DNA from: Dallia pectoralis
Lineage: Eukaryota; Chordata; Actinopteri; Esociformes; Umbridae
DNA length: 64,000 nucleotides
Reading direction: 5' to 3'
NCBI GenBank assembly: GCA_029465975.1
Contig: CM055728.1
Coordinates: 7,788,689-7,852,688 of the forward strand
The position numbers and the translations under genes are program-made. Numbering within the stretch: position 1 is the first letter of the stretch; every line of letters begins with the position of its first letter. Below the pieces are notes generated by a model. The model saw only the letters and a program-made list of their open reading frames with translations. It ran no database searches and had not been told where the DNA came from. Shown one piece after another: positions 25,401 to 35,507 of this stretch.

Positions 25401-27287
25401 TCAAGTACAGTTTCGGCAGGTTTGGGATCTGGACCAAAACATTTTATGTTGGGGGGGGGGGGCGTAATGCGCAAAAACAAGGCTCTCTCAATGTTTACTT
25501 GAAAACAAAAATAAAACGTATTAGTGGATTGCTAGATAATTTAATTTAATTTTTTGCCTAATGTTCAATGGCCCCTGTTAGTCATGGGCTCTCATCATCG
25601 TAACTTCTCCCCCTAAACACCGCCAATGCTCTTTCTCTCTACTCTCTCACCCAGATGTGCTCTCGGGTACCGACATTTGTCACTGATTTGATTTTACATG
25701 AATCGTTACTCGTGGTTCAGACGCAATTCAGTCTGTGCCCTGAAAGCTACAGAGTTTGGTACCCAGACGGGCCTCTGCCACTATGTCTGTGAGGGATGGG
25801 CAGAGTTGGGACATGTTTATACTGAGGTGAAAGAAGACTGATTTGGGGACGAACTTGATCTGGAGCCGAAAGGACAGAGTGGAGACGAATATGACACACA
25901 GATTTCGGATGTTGGCGAATGGACAGATGAACATCACAAGATCACCGTTTGCTTTTGGCTGTTAAGTTCATGTCAATTAGCCGCCATCCAGTTGATGATA
26001 TCTTTAAGACAGCTGATAGGGAGAGAGGAGTGCTTGTTGTTGATGTAAATCTGTGTGTCATCTGCACAACAATGGAACAACCATGACCGTTAACGATCTC
26101 TTCCAATGGTGGCATGCAAATGATAAAAAGCAGGGGTCCAAGCACAGAACCCCAGGGCACACCTTGGTTGACAGTGACTGGGGGGATTGTGAGCCCCCAT
26201 AAATCACAAACTGCTTATGGCCAGCCAAATAGGACTGGAACCAGTCCAGTGCTGTTCCAGTTATGCCTAGGTGGTTAAGGATGGTGTGGCAAACAAGAGA
26301 TGTTGAAATGACGAGAGTCTGCGGCATTAAGGAGGTAATTGATCACTTTACCAAGGGCAGTCTGTGTTGTGCTTAACTCCGAACCCCTATTGGAAAGCTT
26401 CATCCAGGTCATGTGACACTGTAGTTGGGTAGCGACACATTCTTGTTTACAGCAACACATGGGGAGTAATTAGGGTCAACTGTTCATTCATAAACAGAAC
26501 AAGTCGACCAGTCACTCTTACTGATTCCACTTAACCCTATAAGTCCTTCATCCGGTTTGTGATCATATAAAGATCGCCAGAACAACACCTTATCATTTAT
26601 TTAACACTTTATGATTTACTTTAGCACTTTTAGCTCTTCCTCAGTCACAGTATTGTAAACAACTTGAGATTTGGCACACGTGCAGACACAATCAAACACT
26701 GCTTACAGTTCTGCTATTTTTTATTTGATTGATTTTAATGTTTGACAGTATGATATATATAGCCGGAACTGCATGTAGTTTGTAAAGGAGCAAGTAATAA
26801 ACGTAAAATAAGAAGTCCCAAACACACAAAGCATGCAACATTTTTCAGCGTCGTCAAGGTAACATGATAAAGTTCAGTCCCATTGCTATTTACAGCATCT
26901 CAGCCTCTTGCATTTAATCACTAACCAGGTGCCTTAAATGTAGTCTACCATGGTTCCGGGCTTAGGGTGGACATTTGGATTGGACCAAACACTCAAAGAG
27001 AAATAAATCATGGGAGATCATCACATTGTTACCTGGACTTCCTTGTACTACTGGGGCATATCCAAGATTGGTAGCGCCATAAGATCGATATCCACTAAAA
27101 AAAGAAAAAGGGTAAAGGCCATTACACACCAAAAGAGGAACAAAAATAAATCTTAATAATTTAGTTCCGTTCTTGTCTATTGTACATTTAATTATTACGT
27201 AAAGTTGATTGCAGTTTTTTCGCTGAGATTTAATAAAAGTTTAACACCAAAATATAGTTCTCACCTGACAATATGAGAGTTCTCCAT
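10362..27287 (-). CDS. ssuh2: SSUH2, Ssu-2 homolog with DnaJ-like cysteine-rich domain
   Basis: Thirteen coding exons (high to low): 27287-27265, 27094-27033, 17352-17248, 16076-16001, 15863-15734, 14999-14939, 14851-14730, 14474-14412, 14139-14057, 13844-13752, 11664-11559, 10773-10666 and 10502-10362. All have GT-AG borders, phases agree throughout, and the total is 1173 bases for 390 residues. The N-terminus (1-90) is Gly/Pro/Tyr-rich and disordered. The family signature MTEDAAREAL...SKCCYSS starts near residue 94. Six CxxC pairs at 195/198, 206/209, 217/220, 232/235, 243/246 and 254/257 form the DnaJ-type zinc region. A conserved C-terminal domain (RQTIELIPITKV) ends in CCCTVM, which fits a CaaX box. 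SSUH2 is linked to chaperone-like function and tooth development in mammals; the molecular role is poorly known. The start ATG at 27287 is the only one that gives a continuous family-like reading frame. The 9.7-kb second intron is packed with repeats. Confidence 0.93.
11060..11420. mobile_element. DNA-transposon remnant in ssuh2 intron
   Basis: The segment cctgtggcactgctgag and its neighbours match by memory a widespread fish DNA transposon with cognate text about catgaattactgcat. It is degenerate, with no ORF. The class is uncertain (Tc-mar group likely). Confidence 0.45.
12548..12880. repeat. Copy A of a dispersed repeat, split by a Tc1 insertion
   Basis: Segments 12548-12665 and 12845-12880 together match copy B at 13558-13712 (acattaattgttg...ggtgttttgaaaact...cctggaaaata). 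The interruption is exactly the Tc1 derivative at 12667-12843. Confidence 0.7.
12667..12843 (+). mobile_element. Internally deleted Tc1-like element (MITE)
   Basis: TA-flanked. The left end is cactgaacaaaatgatg and the right end is ttttgttcagtg, its inverse. The interior keeps cacttttgtttttgccc, the box atctaagac, and the transposase start region (agatgtcgcaagttgagggag), then skips to the far end. This is the well-known vertebrate Tc1 family with cactgaacaaaa ends. About 177 bp remain. Confidence 0.87.
13558..13712. repeat. Copy B of the dispersed repeat
   Basis: Same orientation as copy A, about 1 kb away, and uninterrupted. It ends in agtattcgttctagccc, also in ssuh2 intron 10. Confidence 0.65.
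17095..17141. repeat. CA microsatellite
   Basis: Mostly (CA)n with a few AA/TC interruptions, in ssuh2 intron 3 just before exon 3. Confidence 0.9.
17870..18160. mobile_element. Second degenerate copy of the 8.6-kb Tc1-like family
   Basis: The text tgtattccgatggcacgtcctgtttgctattcc resembles the interior of the 8566-9371 element (tgttctaatggcacatcaggtttgctactcc). Ends are not clear. In ssuh2 intron 2. Confidence 0.35.
18893..19556. repeat. 25-bp G-rich satellite, about 26 copies, with higher-order structure
   Basis: The unit is near gggggacatagggattgggg plus ttta on the plus strand. Variants (ggattgaa, aaggcttggggttaag) recur in the same order. The aaggcttgggg variant appears near 19222 and 19495, about 11 units apart, so blocks of units were duplicated. 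The G-runs give strong G-quadruplex potential on the plus strand, which is the non-template strand for neither exon but the template strand of ssuh2. Confidence 0.93.
19965..20290. repeat. Dispersed repeat, copy 1
   Basis: Contains gcagtctggacgtggaagggtg and ccagaaaaagttgctagat, ending in aagtcgctaagttggcaac. It shares most of this with 33118-33370 in the same orientation. The family is common in fish genomes by memory; class unknown. Confidence 0.6.
21059..21147 (-). other. Possible alternative terminal exon of ssuh2
   Basis: A good acceptor (tttattttctgctatag) is followed by 29 codons ending at TAG (21061-21059). The phase matches the end of ssuh2 exon 2, so splicing exon 2 here would give a short product of about 57 residues ending in a hydrophobic stretch and CPRTLLAK. 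A minus-strand AATAAA lies near 20600. This could be a real isoform, an exon of an unrecognised gene, or chance. I do not recognise the peptide. Confidence 0.25.
22550..22745. repeat. About 45-bp minisatellite, 4 copies
   Basis: The unit contains gataccctccactctctgga followed by aaggggttagggacattct; copies vary slightly in length. Confidence 0.8.
22860..23720 (+). pseudogene. BEL/Pao-type retrotransposon gag fossil (DUF1759-like)
   Basis: In shifting plus-strand frames, parts of a BEL/Pao gag can be read: KHVKRICSEHL and NSNIALHKAW near 23300-23370, then LSYLDTSRGIGLIENKRPF and FLERWISVGLHYKED near 23540-23640. These line up in order with the fish BEL gag pattern (KRIR...NP..AL..AWERL, then LSFLDTARG...P..L.EKW...G..YKE). 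Several stops and frameshifts are present and no polymerase part was found. No LTRs could be assigned to it. Confidence 0.6.
23862..24640. mobile_element. MITE-like element with ttaag-rich ends
   Basis: The left part gggcccgtatgtataaaact and following ctcttaagaatagtcttaag match a fish element with consensus gcccgtatttataaagc. The right end near 24600-24640 (tttatgaatcacacttattc, ttaagaataagag) is a rough inverse. Probably PIF/Harbinger-like; no ORF. Confidence 0.4.
24640..24806 (+). mobile_element. LTR-like fragment (3' part)
   Basis: GC-rich sequence followed by gtttaataaacgtatcgcaa, ending in cgtattcattaca. This has the layout of an R-U5 end with a polyadenylation signal, as in fish Gypsy LTRs. 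A 5' boundary was not found. Confidence 0.3.
25035..25200. repeat. About 30-bp G-rich minisatellite, 5 copies
   Basis: The unit is ggctggttcaggggtgtggg plus gacagacagaca, with later copies shorter. In ssuh2 intron 2. Confidence 0.85.
25730..26330 (-). pseudogene. L2-type LINE reverse-transcriptase fragment
   Basis: On the minus strand, HLGITGTALDWFQSYLAGHKQFV and then GSVLGPLLFIICMPPLEEI are classic RT segments of fish L2/CR1-group LINEs, reading from 26280 to 26080. Further on, CVIFVSTLSFRLQIKFV and KSVFFHL match the post-RT region. It is broken by frameshifts and is not functional. Subgroup assigned by eye. Confidence 0.75.
26340..27032. other. Non-coding part of ssuh2 intron 2
   Basis: No gene or clear element recognised. 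AT-rich unique-looking sequence up to the exon 2 donor. Confidence 0.4.
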
Positions 27288-27559
27288 GTTTTGACCTGCT
27301 TATATATCATGCAAGCAAGTTCATAAACGCTGTTCCTGTTACAGACCACCCCAAAAAAATTTAATTAACTGATCACAAGACAACTCCAACAAAACAAAAA
27401 CAACTGATAACTTGAACACACTTCCAAATCGATCCTTGTTATAAAATGTAAAAACGTATTTTGTTATTTTTTAGCTTGTATTTACTAAGTAAAGCCCCCT
27501 CGTTGTGCTGTGAGAGGAGTACAGTCACCCGCTGTTACTTTCGATTTCAGACGCAGAGC

Positions 27560-29063
27560 TTCAGATTGAACCGTGGTAAAGTTGGTTTTATATTGGACAT
27601 TGGATATTCGACACATTCGAAAAATCTATTATGTGGCTTGGCCGTTTGACCGACACATGTCAAAACACTACCGGTCAACTCACAAACATATGTGCACTTA
27701 AAACGTGCAATATCAATAATTAATAGTACATGAACTAGTACGTACATATATTTATTAAGCACAAATTATACATGTTAAGGTAATACAATTGATTTTTTTT
27801 GAAGTACGCAATTGACGTCTATGCCTGGCACTGGTTAACAATTGTCTGCCCTATAACAAACTATTACGGCAATTGGGGTGGTGTCCACTCTTACATTTTG
27901 TCATTCAAATGCACTTTCAGCATGCATTTCTGCAATACTAACAGTATTCATCATGTCACACTGGTTTCCAATGTAATGACATTTTAAAATAAATATGGAA
28001 TACAAGTTGAGAAACGTTGGCTGAAACGATGTAATAAATAACATTGGAGTGAAATATAAAAGTCCACGAGGGCGCACTGTGCTAGGCAATGTAAAAGCAA
28101 ACTGGCTAGCTTTCTTCAGAGTCATGAATATTAAAGAGTGAGTACCTTATTTACATGAAAAAGGTGGAGCTATATTAAATTATACAAACGTTTATCTGAC
28201 ACCTGTAAGCGTTTATCTAGCAGGCGTTTGTAACAGGCGCAGACGTTTCTTTAACAAGCGCAGACGTTACTTTAACAGGCGTTGCGTTGCTTACAGGCGC
28301 AGGCGTTTATGTAACAGGCGCAGGCGTTTGACTAACAGCCGCAAGCGCTTGCTTAACAGGTGCAGTCGTTGAACAATCACGTTTTGAATGCATGCATTGC
28401 GACCCATTTGGCGTTCCATAGAGAGGCAGTATGTGCTGGGGCCAGCTCAGATGGGAGACAGGAGAAGAAGCAAAGCTAAAAAAAGAGAAAATAGTTAAAC
28501 AGCAGATCGAAAAATAAATGTTTGCAATTCTATATTGGATCTGTTAAATGCTAATAAATGTTTGAATTAGAATGAACTGTTTCTTACCCAAGAACGCAAT
28601 CACTGCAACACAATCTACTATCACTGAAAAAAAACTGGAGAATTTTGTCAGTTACTAGTAGAATGATGTACAAAAATTTGACGTTTTTTTAATCATTTTT
28701 GGCAAATTTATTGAGGAAACAGTGGAAAATGTAACACTAAAAGTCGGTTTAGAAGTAAATAATTGTGTTTTTGGACAAATAAAGCTTTGATCCATGTGTA
28801 GCTGAGTTGACCGGTAGTGTTTGGACATGTGTTGGTCAAACGGTCAAGCCGCATAATAGATTTACATGTGGTTTTAACACAAAAAGTAGGTTTAAAAGTG
28901 AATAACTGAGTATTTGGACAAATAAAACTTTGATCCATGTGTAGGGCACTTGGCTGAGTTGACCAGTAGTGTTTTGACATGTGTCGGTCAAACGGTCAAG
29001 CCGCATAATAGATTTTTCGAATGTGTCGAATATCCAATATAAAACCAACTTTACCACGATTCA
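27560..29063. mobile_element. Foldback-like element with about 110-bp inverted arms
   Basis: Left arm 27560-27683 and right arm about 28951-29063 are inverse copies: ttggttttatattggacatt...tcgacacattcgaaaaatctattatgtggcttg against its reverse. Next to the right arm, a roughly 145-bp segment (28735-28862 and 28885-29010) is directly duplicated. No transposase ORF. The left end of the pair lies just upstream of the ssuh2 start codon. Confidence 0.65.
28195..28375. repeat. About 28-bp imperfect minisatellite
   Basis: Copies of ttaacaggcgcagacgttt with drift (aagcgcaggcg, gccgcaagcg), about six in number, inside the foldback element. Confidence 0.7.
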
Positions 29064-31679
29064 GATTGAGTGTAACCAGGAAGAGGCAGAACCCAACAAT
29101 GGACTGTTTCAATGACAGTGGGGGGGGATTGGCTTGTGTGGGTCGATCGACTAAATTCAAATGGAAATGCTATTACACAATAGTAGACAATATGAAAATT
29201 CAATCGCAAATAGCATTTTCAAATAAAAAGACACTTGTGTTGTTGGACATAATTCAAATGTTAATGCAAAAATGGATAAACAGCGTCACCCTTTGCGATT
29301 GCATTGTCATGCTTTAACTCAGTTTAAAGGACTAAATGACCAACAGGAAAGTGCTATCTGGGATTGTATTTTCAAGTTCTACCGCCACCAACCAGTGAGT
29401 AAGGCACAATGGCAAATACAGGGCTGGCGCAAAGAACATGAGCCATGTTTGAATGTTCTTTCGTGCTTGTTTATTACATGCAAAAGTGATTATTTCTCCT
29501 TGGGGAAAATTAAGTACATTTGAATTACCTCCTCAAGGATGGCATGCATACTTATCTTGGGAAACAGGAATCTTGTAAAGTGGTGGTAGAATTTGTCTTT
29601 ATGTCTGGATCTTTAGCCTTCCTCTCCTTCTGAGACTGTTATAATTGTTTACATTTTCATTGTCAAACAAATTATGTATTGCATGTTTAGCTGATGCTTT
29701 AGCTGAATATGTTGCTATTTACAAGCAAACAATGATACATCTGCTCTAAAATAATCAAAATGATTATATATGATCTGTAAAAATCTGAAGTAACAAAGCA
29801 ATTAACAATTCAATTAGCTTTGAGGCTAAGGGTTAGTGAAGAAATTATCCAAAAGGCTTTCATTTGCCCCTTGCAGTTTGGTTCCTGCCATACTAAACAT
29901 GTTTTCCCTGTAAACTGTCTGTGTGTGGTGCTCTAGGGTGTTGAACCTCAGTCAGCTAATTGCTTGTCCAGGTTGCTCTCCGTGGTCCTGTATAACATTT
30001 TTAAGAACAATAGTTACATCTCATAAAATGTGTTAGATAATAAAATAGCTAAGAGCTACTCACATCACCACACAATCCAATCTGCTACAACTGCATAATT
30101 CTATCACGTCAGCATTGACTATCGCCCAGGTGGAATATTTATGACATCCTGTAGACTCCATGTTTACAGAATTCAGGCTGTTCTGTAGGAAAAGGGGACC
30201 ATCCCAGTACCAAATAGGTGTATGTTTGTGTGTGTGCATCTGGCCCTCTTTGAAAAGGGGGAATGAAAAAGCAGTTTGAGATTTAAATTATTTTCAAATA
30301 CATTTGAGCTTTAAATGTTTGTGGGAATTAAAATCCTAAATGACAAGCAGGTTTACATGACTCACCAATGTGATGTCCGCAAGTATCTTACTTCATTTGC
30401 ATTTAAGGTAGCACATACAACTATACAATCCATTGGGGCCTGCATGGCGACGTAACATGCATACTGTAAAAAGGAACAGAGTATTAATTAAAGAAATACT
30501 TTGTTTGTATTGTAGTTGAGCATGTTAAAACCGGAGAGATGAGCATAAAGATGCCACAGTCATTAACAGGGTTGATTACAAATTTGCAGTTATAATATTG
30601 TGTAATTGAGTAAAGTCTGATGCTGAGGGTTTGAAATTATGTTTAGCGCCAAATTGTTCTTAGTTTAATAGATTGCCACTGGCATTCAATAGGTGAGATG
30701 ACCATATCTTCAAAGAACAGAGATCTGTTGCGGTGTCAGAGTACAGATGTGTGGGGTGAGTAGTACATATAACATTTTCCAATACAACAGCATTTGTTTG
30801 TGGAACTCTGGAAATTTGAGTAGGCTGGGTCTGGATACACATTCCATCTTAGTTAGATAAATTCGGCCGAGTATCGATAGGTTTCTTTGAATCCTTAATA
30901 TTTAGTTAAGACCGACACTCTTTAATTTTACTTTCCACATTAAGCTAGAAATCATAACACTGAACATGTTTTGGCTCGCTCGCTTAATATACACTTCCGA
31001 TTGAGAATATGGATTACCGCTTCACAGTGAAACTTCATAACTACGTTCACCTGTTGCTGGCTGTCATCTCTCATCGTACACTCATTTAATTTTTTGTATT
31101 GCCTTCTGCCCTTATTTTCCGGTCAACTATAATGGTCCGCATCCAATCAGCGCTAACCTTCATAAAATAAACCAATTCTAGGTAAACAATGCGAGTGAAG
31201 TAGGAAGTAGTGCGAACTCTCCATCTCGTTTGATCGCATATCGCCAGCCATCCTGCTACAGCACCTACCGGTTCACTACAGACTCCCCGACATTGGTCTG
31301 GGGCAGGTCTCCACTTGTCGACCATTGCCGAGTAAGTTTCCAATTTCTTTGCTTTTCTCTGTTGGTCTGGGTCTAATGTGGTTTGGCAGTGGCTGCTGGT
31401 GCCAATGTTAGGCTATTTGCGTTGTGGTACTTTAGATTGTTTTTTTCTCACTAATGTATATGCCTGTTGACTTGATGTAGTTTTAACCAGAAGGTCCGCC
31501 AGAATATAACCAGTTTGAGCTGTGAAAATCGAATACTCCTAGAGACGTAGTTATGGCCCTTAGTGCACAGGGGTAGTTTTGCTAAACTGTACAAATCCCA
31601 CTTTAAAATGACTGAGTTGTCTCTCCCATCCATTTGAATATGTTTGCCTGTAAAAAAACTCCCTGACAATCATCCTTAT
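29064..31679. other. Intergenic sequence upstream of ssuh2
   Basis: No recognised coding sequence. A CCAAT motif near 31149 followed by a plus-strand GTAAGT donor at 31332 could mark a non-coding first exon, but nothing downstream fits. A few ORFs of about 60 to 98 codons are present and look random. Confidence 0.35.
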
Positions 31680-32650
31680 GTATCATCCTCTGAAAGATAC
31701 TGACTCATTCTATTCGGACGTAGCTGAATCACTCTCCCCTCGTCCTGTTCGGTGATATGAATATTTACCTTGACTCACATAACTCCAAACTTACCTCTGA
31801 TTTTATCACTGTTTAAATGGTATCTAACATGTTAATTGTCCCACGCACATCAAAGGTCACATAATTAGCTTTTTGTTCTTGCTGTCTGACCACAACATTT
31901 GTAATTCCTCATTTTCTTCCAGCATACCACAGAACACTGACAAGCGCATCATCTCATTCTGTAACATCAAAGCTGTTGACCGTCTCCAAATATCATACAC
32001 CATTTTCCGTGCTCTACTGATTGACTTCACCCCTAAACTCATTTGAAGAACAAGCAAACCAGCTCAACACTGATATTTCTGTCTCCCTCAACTATCTGGC
32101 CCCATTAAAAACTTTACATGTTTCTTTCACCTCCTCATCCCCCTGGTTTACATCAGCACTCAGTACCTTAAAGCAAGCTGGTTGTCGCCTTAAACGCCAG
32201 GCTCACTGAAGCCTACAAACTCCACCTTTCATTTTACAGAGATGCCCTCAGTGCTAGCAGGTCCTCTTAGATCTCAAACATAATCGGTAGATCCAATATG
32301 AACTCCTGGGCACTGTTCTCTACTGTTAGTAAAATTACCCCAGCCCTGCAATGCATCATTCTCTGGCCCCTCCACCAAACATGCCAACTCTTTTCTGCAG
32401 ATTTTTAAAGATAAGATGACAACAATAAACTCCTCACTATCTGATAAATCTACCACAGTCCACTCTAGCGTTCACCTCCAATACCGTGTACCTGCGGTCT
32501 GGGACACTCACCTCTCCTCATTCAGTCCGGTTGATTTTCTAGCTGAACTCCTATCTCACTAACCGAACCCATTACATTTCACCCAAAGTAATAAACTCCG
32601 ATAGAGCTACAGTTACTCATGGTGTCTCTAAGGGCTCAGTACTTGGTCTC
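31680..32650 (+). pseudogene. L2-type LINE endonuclease fossil
   Basis: Plus-strand fragments in several frames read FGDMNIYLDS (endonuclease), then NQLNTDISVSLNYLAPLKT and SSPWFTSALSTLKQAGCRLKR, and finally THGVSKGSVLGLLL (RT start). The order is that of an L2 ORF2 from endonuclease to RT. Multiple stops and frameshifts show an old copy. Confidence 0.7.
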
Positions 32651-33117
32651 CTACTGTGATCCATATTGAATCTTGCCTGACTGCAATAAAAGCATGGATA
32701 AAAAATAAGCGTACAGAAAAACAACATTTGTATGTACCCTTACAAACATTAAGAAGAAACAAGCTTTATCACTGTGTTTGTGTATCAATTACTCCTGACA
32801 ATGATGATCTTCTAGAGTCCATGTTAGTCGGCCATTCTTGAGGAATAATGTTTCCGTTGTAAAAAAAGTTATTACAATGACAGACAGGATTACTGAAAAT
32901 TGTGTGAACACCACAAATGACAGTGATAGGGAATGAACCAGAAAAGAGTACAGCATTCCCATTTACTACCAGCTCGATATCCAGGTCTTACGCCTTTTTT
33001 GAATTTAGTGTTTGTTGCAGTATTGAAATGATGAAATATGTTTTGCATACAAATTCTTGTATCATGCTATGCATCACAATTGTTATTAATATAGTATTAA
33101 GTTTGGTTTTTTAATGT
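32651..33117. other. Unassigned intergenic sequence
   Basis: AT-rich, with short ORFs only and no recognised repeat. Confidence 0.35.
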
Positions 33118-33370
33118 ATGGCGGTTTCCCACATGCATGATTCATTCGCAGTCTGGACGCGGAGGGGTGAATATCTCCTGTACTGACTGCAGCTGGGAGG
33201 GACTGCCGCGGAGGTATTGGGCCGCCTGTAAGTGCTTTGGGAGGGTGTGGGGCCCGAAGAGTTAGAACGATACGTGCTTTCAGGTCAGAGTGATCTAAAA
33301 GTTTCAAATATCACCAGAAAAAGTTGCTAAATTTGTCGCTAGTCGCTTTTTTGAAAATATGTCGCTGGAG
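33118..33370. repeat. Dispersed repeat, copy 2
   Basis: Matches 19965-20290: cgcagtctggacgcggaggg, actgcagctgggagggactg, and caccagaaaaagttgctaaa with a cgctagtcgctttttt tail. Same orientation as copy 1. Confidence 0.6.
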
Positions 33371-34070
33371 GAGTCACAATGGTCCAACCAGCCATTCAAA
33401 ACCGTATTGAGTTGCAACATATCAGCCCAATAGTCACACAACCAACAAACTATTTTGCCTTTCCAACATTGACTTCCTTCTGATTAGTTTTTTTTCTTTC
33501 TTGAATTTCAAGGTTCTACCATGGGCAAGATGGCTAAATTATCTTTTTGTCCGGTTTAATAATAATAATTGTGTTTATTATTGTAATCTCTTACTTCACT
33601 GTTTGTAGCCTACAGACAGTTACACTTAAAACTTCTGAACAATGTGGATAAAAGATTTGTAATATTGTACCTATATTCCACTAACATTGCCTGTGAGCAA
33701 GAGGATAACACTGGAATTTTGTATTTAAACTGTGCGGTTTGAACATGGCGTTCTGCAAATATAGACCGGGCAATTTTCAGCCAAGCTGAGAGCCATTTCT
33801 AGGATGCTTTTGAAATGCACCTGGAAACACAATCATTGACTATAGTGTCACGATCAGCTCCAGTGTATGGCTACAATTCAAGGCCTACGCTCAAGCCTGA
33901 TTGACGTTGGTGTATATGTTAAAGAGCAACTACACCGAAAAAACATATTTTTTCTCACTTATCGTCGTCACTTATGTAGTAGAAATGTGAAAGCATTTTT
34001 GAAATTGGTGCCATCTAGGCAGAGAAAAATATAAAAATGTGTTTTTGGCTCATGTGGATGAAATACACCA

Positions 34071-34084
34071 AATCCCAGAATGCA
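34071..34084 (+). promoter_or_regulatory. ZNF143/THAP11-type motif
   Basis: AATCCCAGAATGCA matches the core of the ZNF143/THAP11 (SBS) site, TTCCCAGAATGC, except at one position. It lies inside the Kolobok-like element, upstream of the THAP remnant. Confidence 0.4.
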
Positions 34085-34250
34085 CTTGTTTCGCTGCTCT
34101 ACGAGTCCACTCCCAAGCCCCGCCTACCGGCTCGAGAGGGCGGGCAGAAGGGAAGGCTAGCTACTAGCTTATTGACTGGAAAACAGAAGACACCGGTTAA
34201 CATGAGTCTCCGTGACGAGTGTCTTGATAAAGTAATTTAAATACTAGCCT

Positions 34251-34390
34251 TGCGTTGTACCGGGATGTACATCTAACACAAGCAAAGGACATGTAGTTAG
34301 TTCCATCGTTTTCCCGTTGAACATTTAGAGCGGTGCAAACAGTGGCTGCGGGCTAGTATCAACCACCCCAAGTTCCGAGAACATTTGTAA
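34251..34390 (+). pseudogene. THAP-domain remnant
   Basis: The frame from 34251 reads CVVPGCTSNTSKGHVVS, the start of a C2CH THAP zinc finger. A one-base loss near 34303 moves the continuation FHRFP...ERCKQWLRASINHPKF into another frame, ending at TAA (34388-34390). The closing Cys-x2-His pair is absent, so the domain is truncated. AATAAA follows at 34393-34398. An in-frame TAG lies just before the first Cys, which suggests a lost intron junction or decay. Confidence 0.65.
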
Positions 34391-34506
34391 TTAATAAAAG
34401 TATATACATTTCTTCATATTTCCCTGTACTCCTTTGTAAATCAAAGTAATACATTATAAACTTTGAACTTTTATTGTTTTTAAACATAATATAAACAATT
34501 TCACAC

Positions 34507-35294
34507 TCATAGCTCTTCCAGAGCTTCAGCAGTTTCTTGATAGCCACAGTATTGTCCGTCACTAGCTGGAAATCTCTGTCTGATGTCCTGAACAACACAG
34601 GCAGGCAAAACAAGACGATATAGCCTTTCCCCAGTCTCTCTCCTTGCAGGACCCATTCCACGAAATGACGGTAGGCTGTTAGGCGATATTGTCTGAAAAC
34701 AACAAGCACAACGTTAGCAACGCAAGCTATTTTCACCTACAATAGGCTAGCTAGCATATATGTAAATGGTAAATGCTGCGCTCTGTAAATATAACCGATA
34801 GCTCAGCTAACTGACGTGAACAACAAATAAATACACACTTATACTGAAGCGTCCGTTTTTCCCTGCGTGCTTTGGCTGGCGTTTCCCATTGACCTTCGGA
34901 ATCCTGAAATAAGTTTCAAAAACTCGTGTGGATCAAAGCTGGGGTGCTCTATTACGCATGTTGGCGGTCCCGTTTCTAATGCAGATTCAGTTATTTCTTC
35001 AAGAAGAAAATGGCATCGCTGAAATTCGCAACAGCAGCGGGACTCTGTGTCCATAGGCGCACAGCGAGAGCACTGGCACCAGCAGTCCGCCCCAGCTTGA
35101 CTCTGTACGGGCTCTTCCTCATGACCGCCAGGCAAGCATCGCTCCTCTGCAGCAGCAGCCTCTTGTTCCTCGGTCAACCGCAACTGTGTTTCGCTGTATT
35201 GCGGCTCGTACAGGCAGCCACGAACATCGGATTCGCGCAACAGATCTTCAAAATCCCTTTCTTCCATTTCGTCTTCAAAATTACTTTCTGCCAT
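34507..35294 (-). pseudogene. P2X7 cytoplasmic (ballast) domain-like protein, two exons
   Basis: Exon 1 starts at ATG 35294 with MAESNFEDEMEERDFEDLLR, an acidic start typical of stand-alone fish P2X7-like proteins. It continues with CLYEPQYSETQL and then WCQCSRCAPMDTESRCCCEF, the zinc-binding Cys cluster of the P2X7 ballast domain. It runs to about 34890, with no strong donor seen (GTCAAT at best). Exon 2 begins at 34692 after a CAG acceptor with YRLTAYRHFVEWVL, the next conserved block. The block LPACVVQDIRQRFPASDGQY is shifted by one base, and the shifted frame stops at 34507. AATAAA (34475-34470) lies beyond. The channel part of P2X7 is absent. Probably a decayed copy of a multicopy family. 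Confidence 0.65.
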
Positions 35295-35452
35295 TGTGTT
35301 TAGTCTAAAACTAATTTCTCCAAAAGCCATCGGGTTAGCAAGATGGCGGACACTTTTTTGAAAATCTGTGACGAGGCCCCACCCCATATGGGCGGGTTGA
35401 TAAAAATGCGGAAGTAGCATCTACTTCTGTCTGTAGTTCATAGCCTCTTTTA

Positions 35453-35507
35453 AAAAAATCCTCCAATGACGTAAAAATCGTCATTTTACGTCATTGGAGG
35501 ATTTTTT
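35453..35507. repeat. Perfect 24-bp palindrome with two CRE motifs
   Basis: Arms 35453-35476 and 35484-35507 are exact inverse copies with a 7-base loop. Each arm contains TGACGTAA or its inverse. It lies about 160 bases upstream of the P2X7-like ATG, inside the Kolobok-like element. Confidence 0.9.

Noticed and set aside
35010..35303. Plus-strand ORF of 97 codons
   Set aside because: Antisense of the P2X7-like exon 1, which has clear family motifs.
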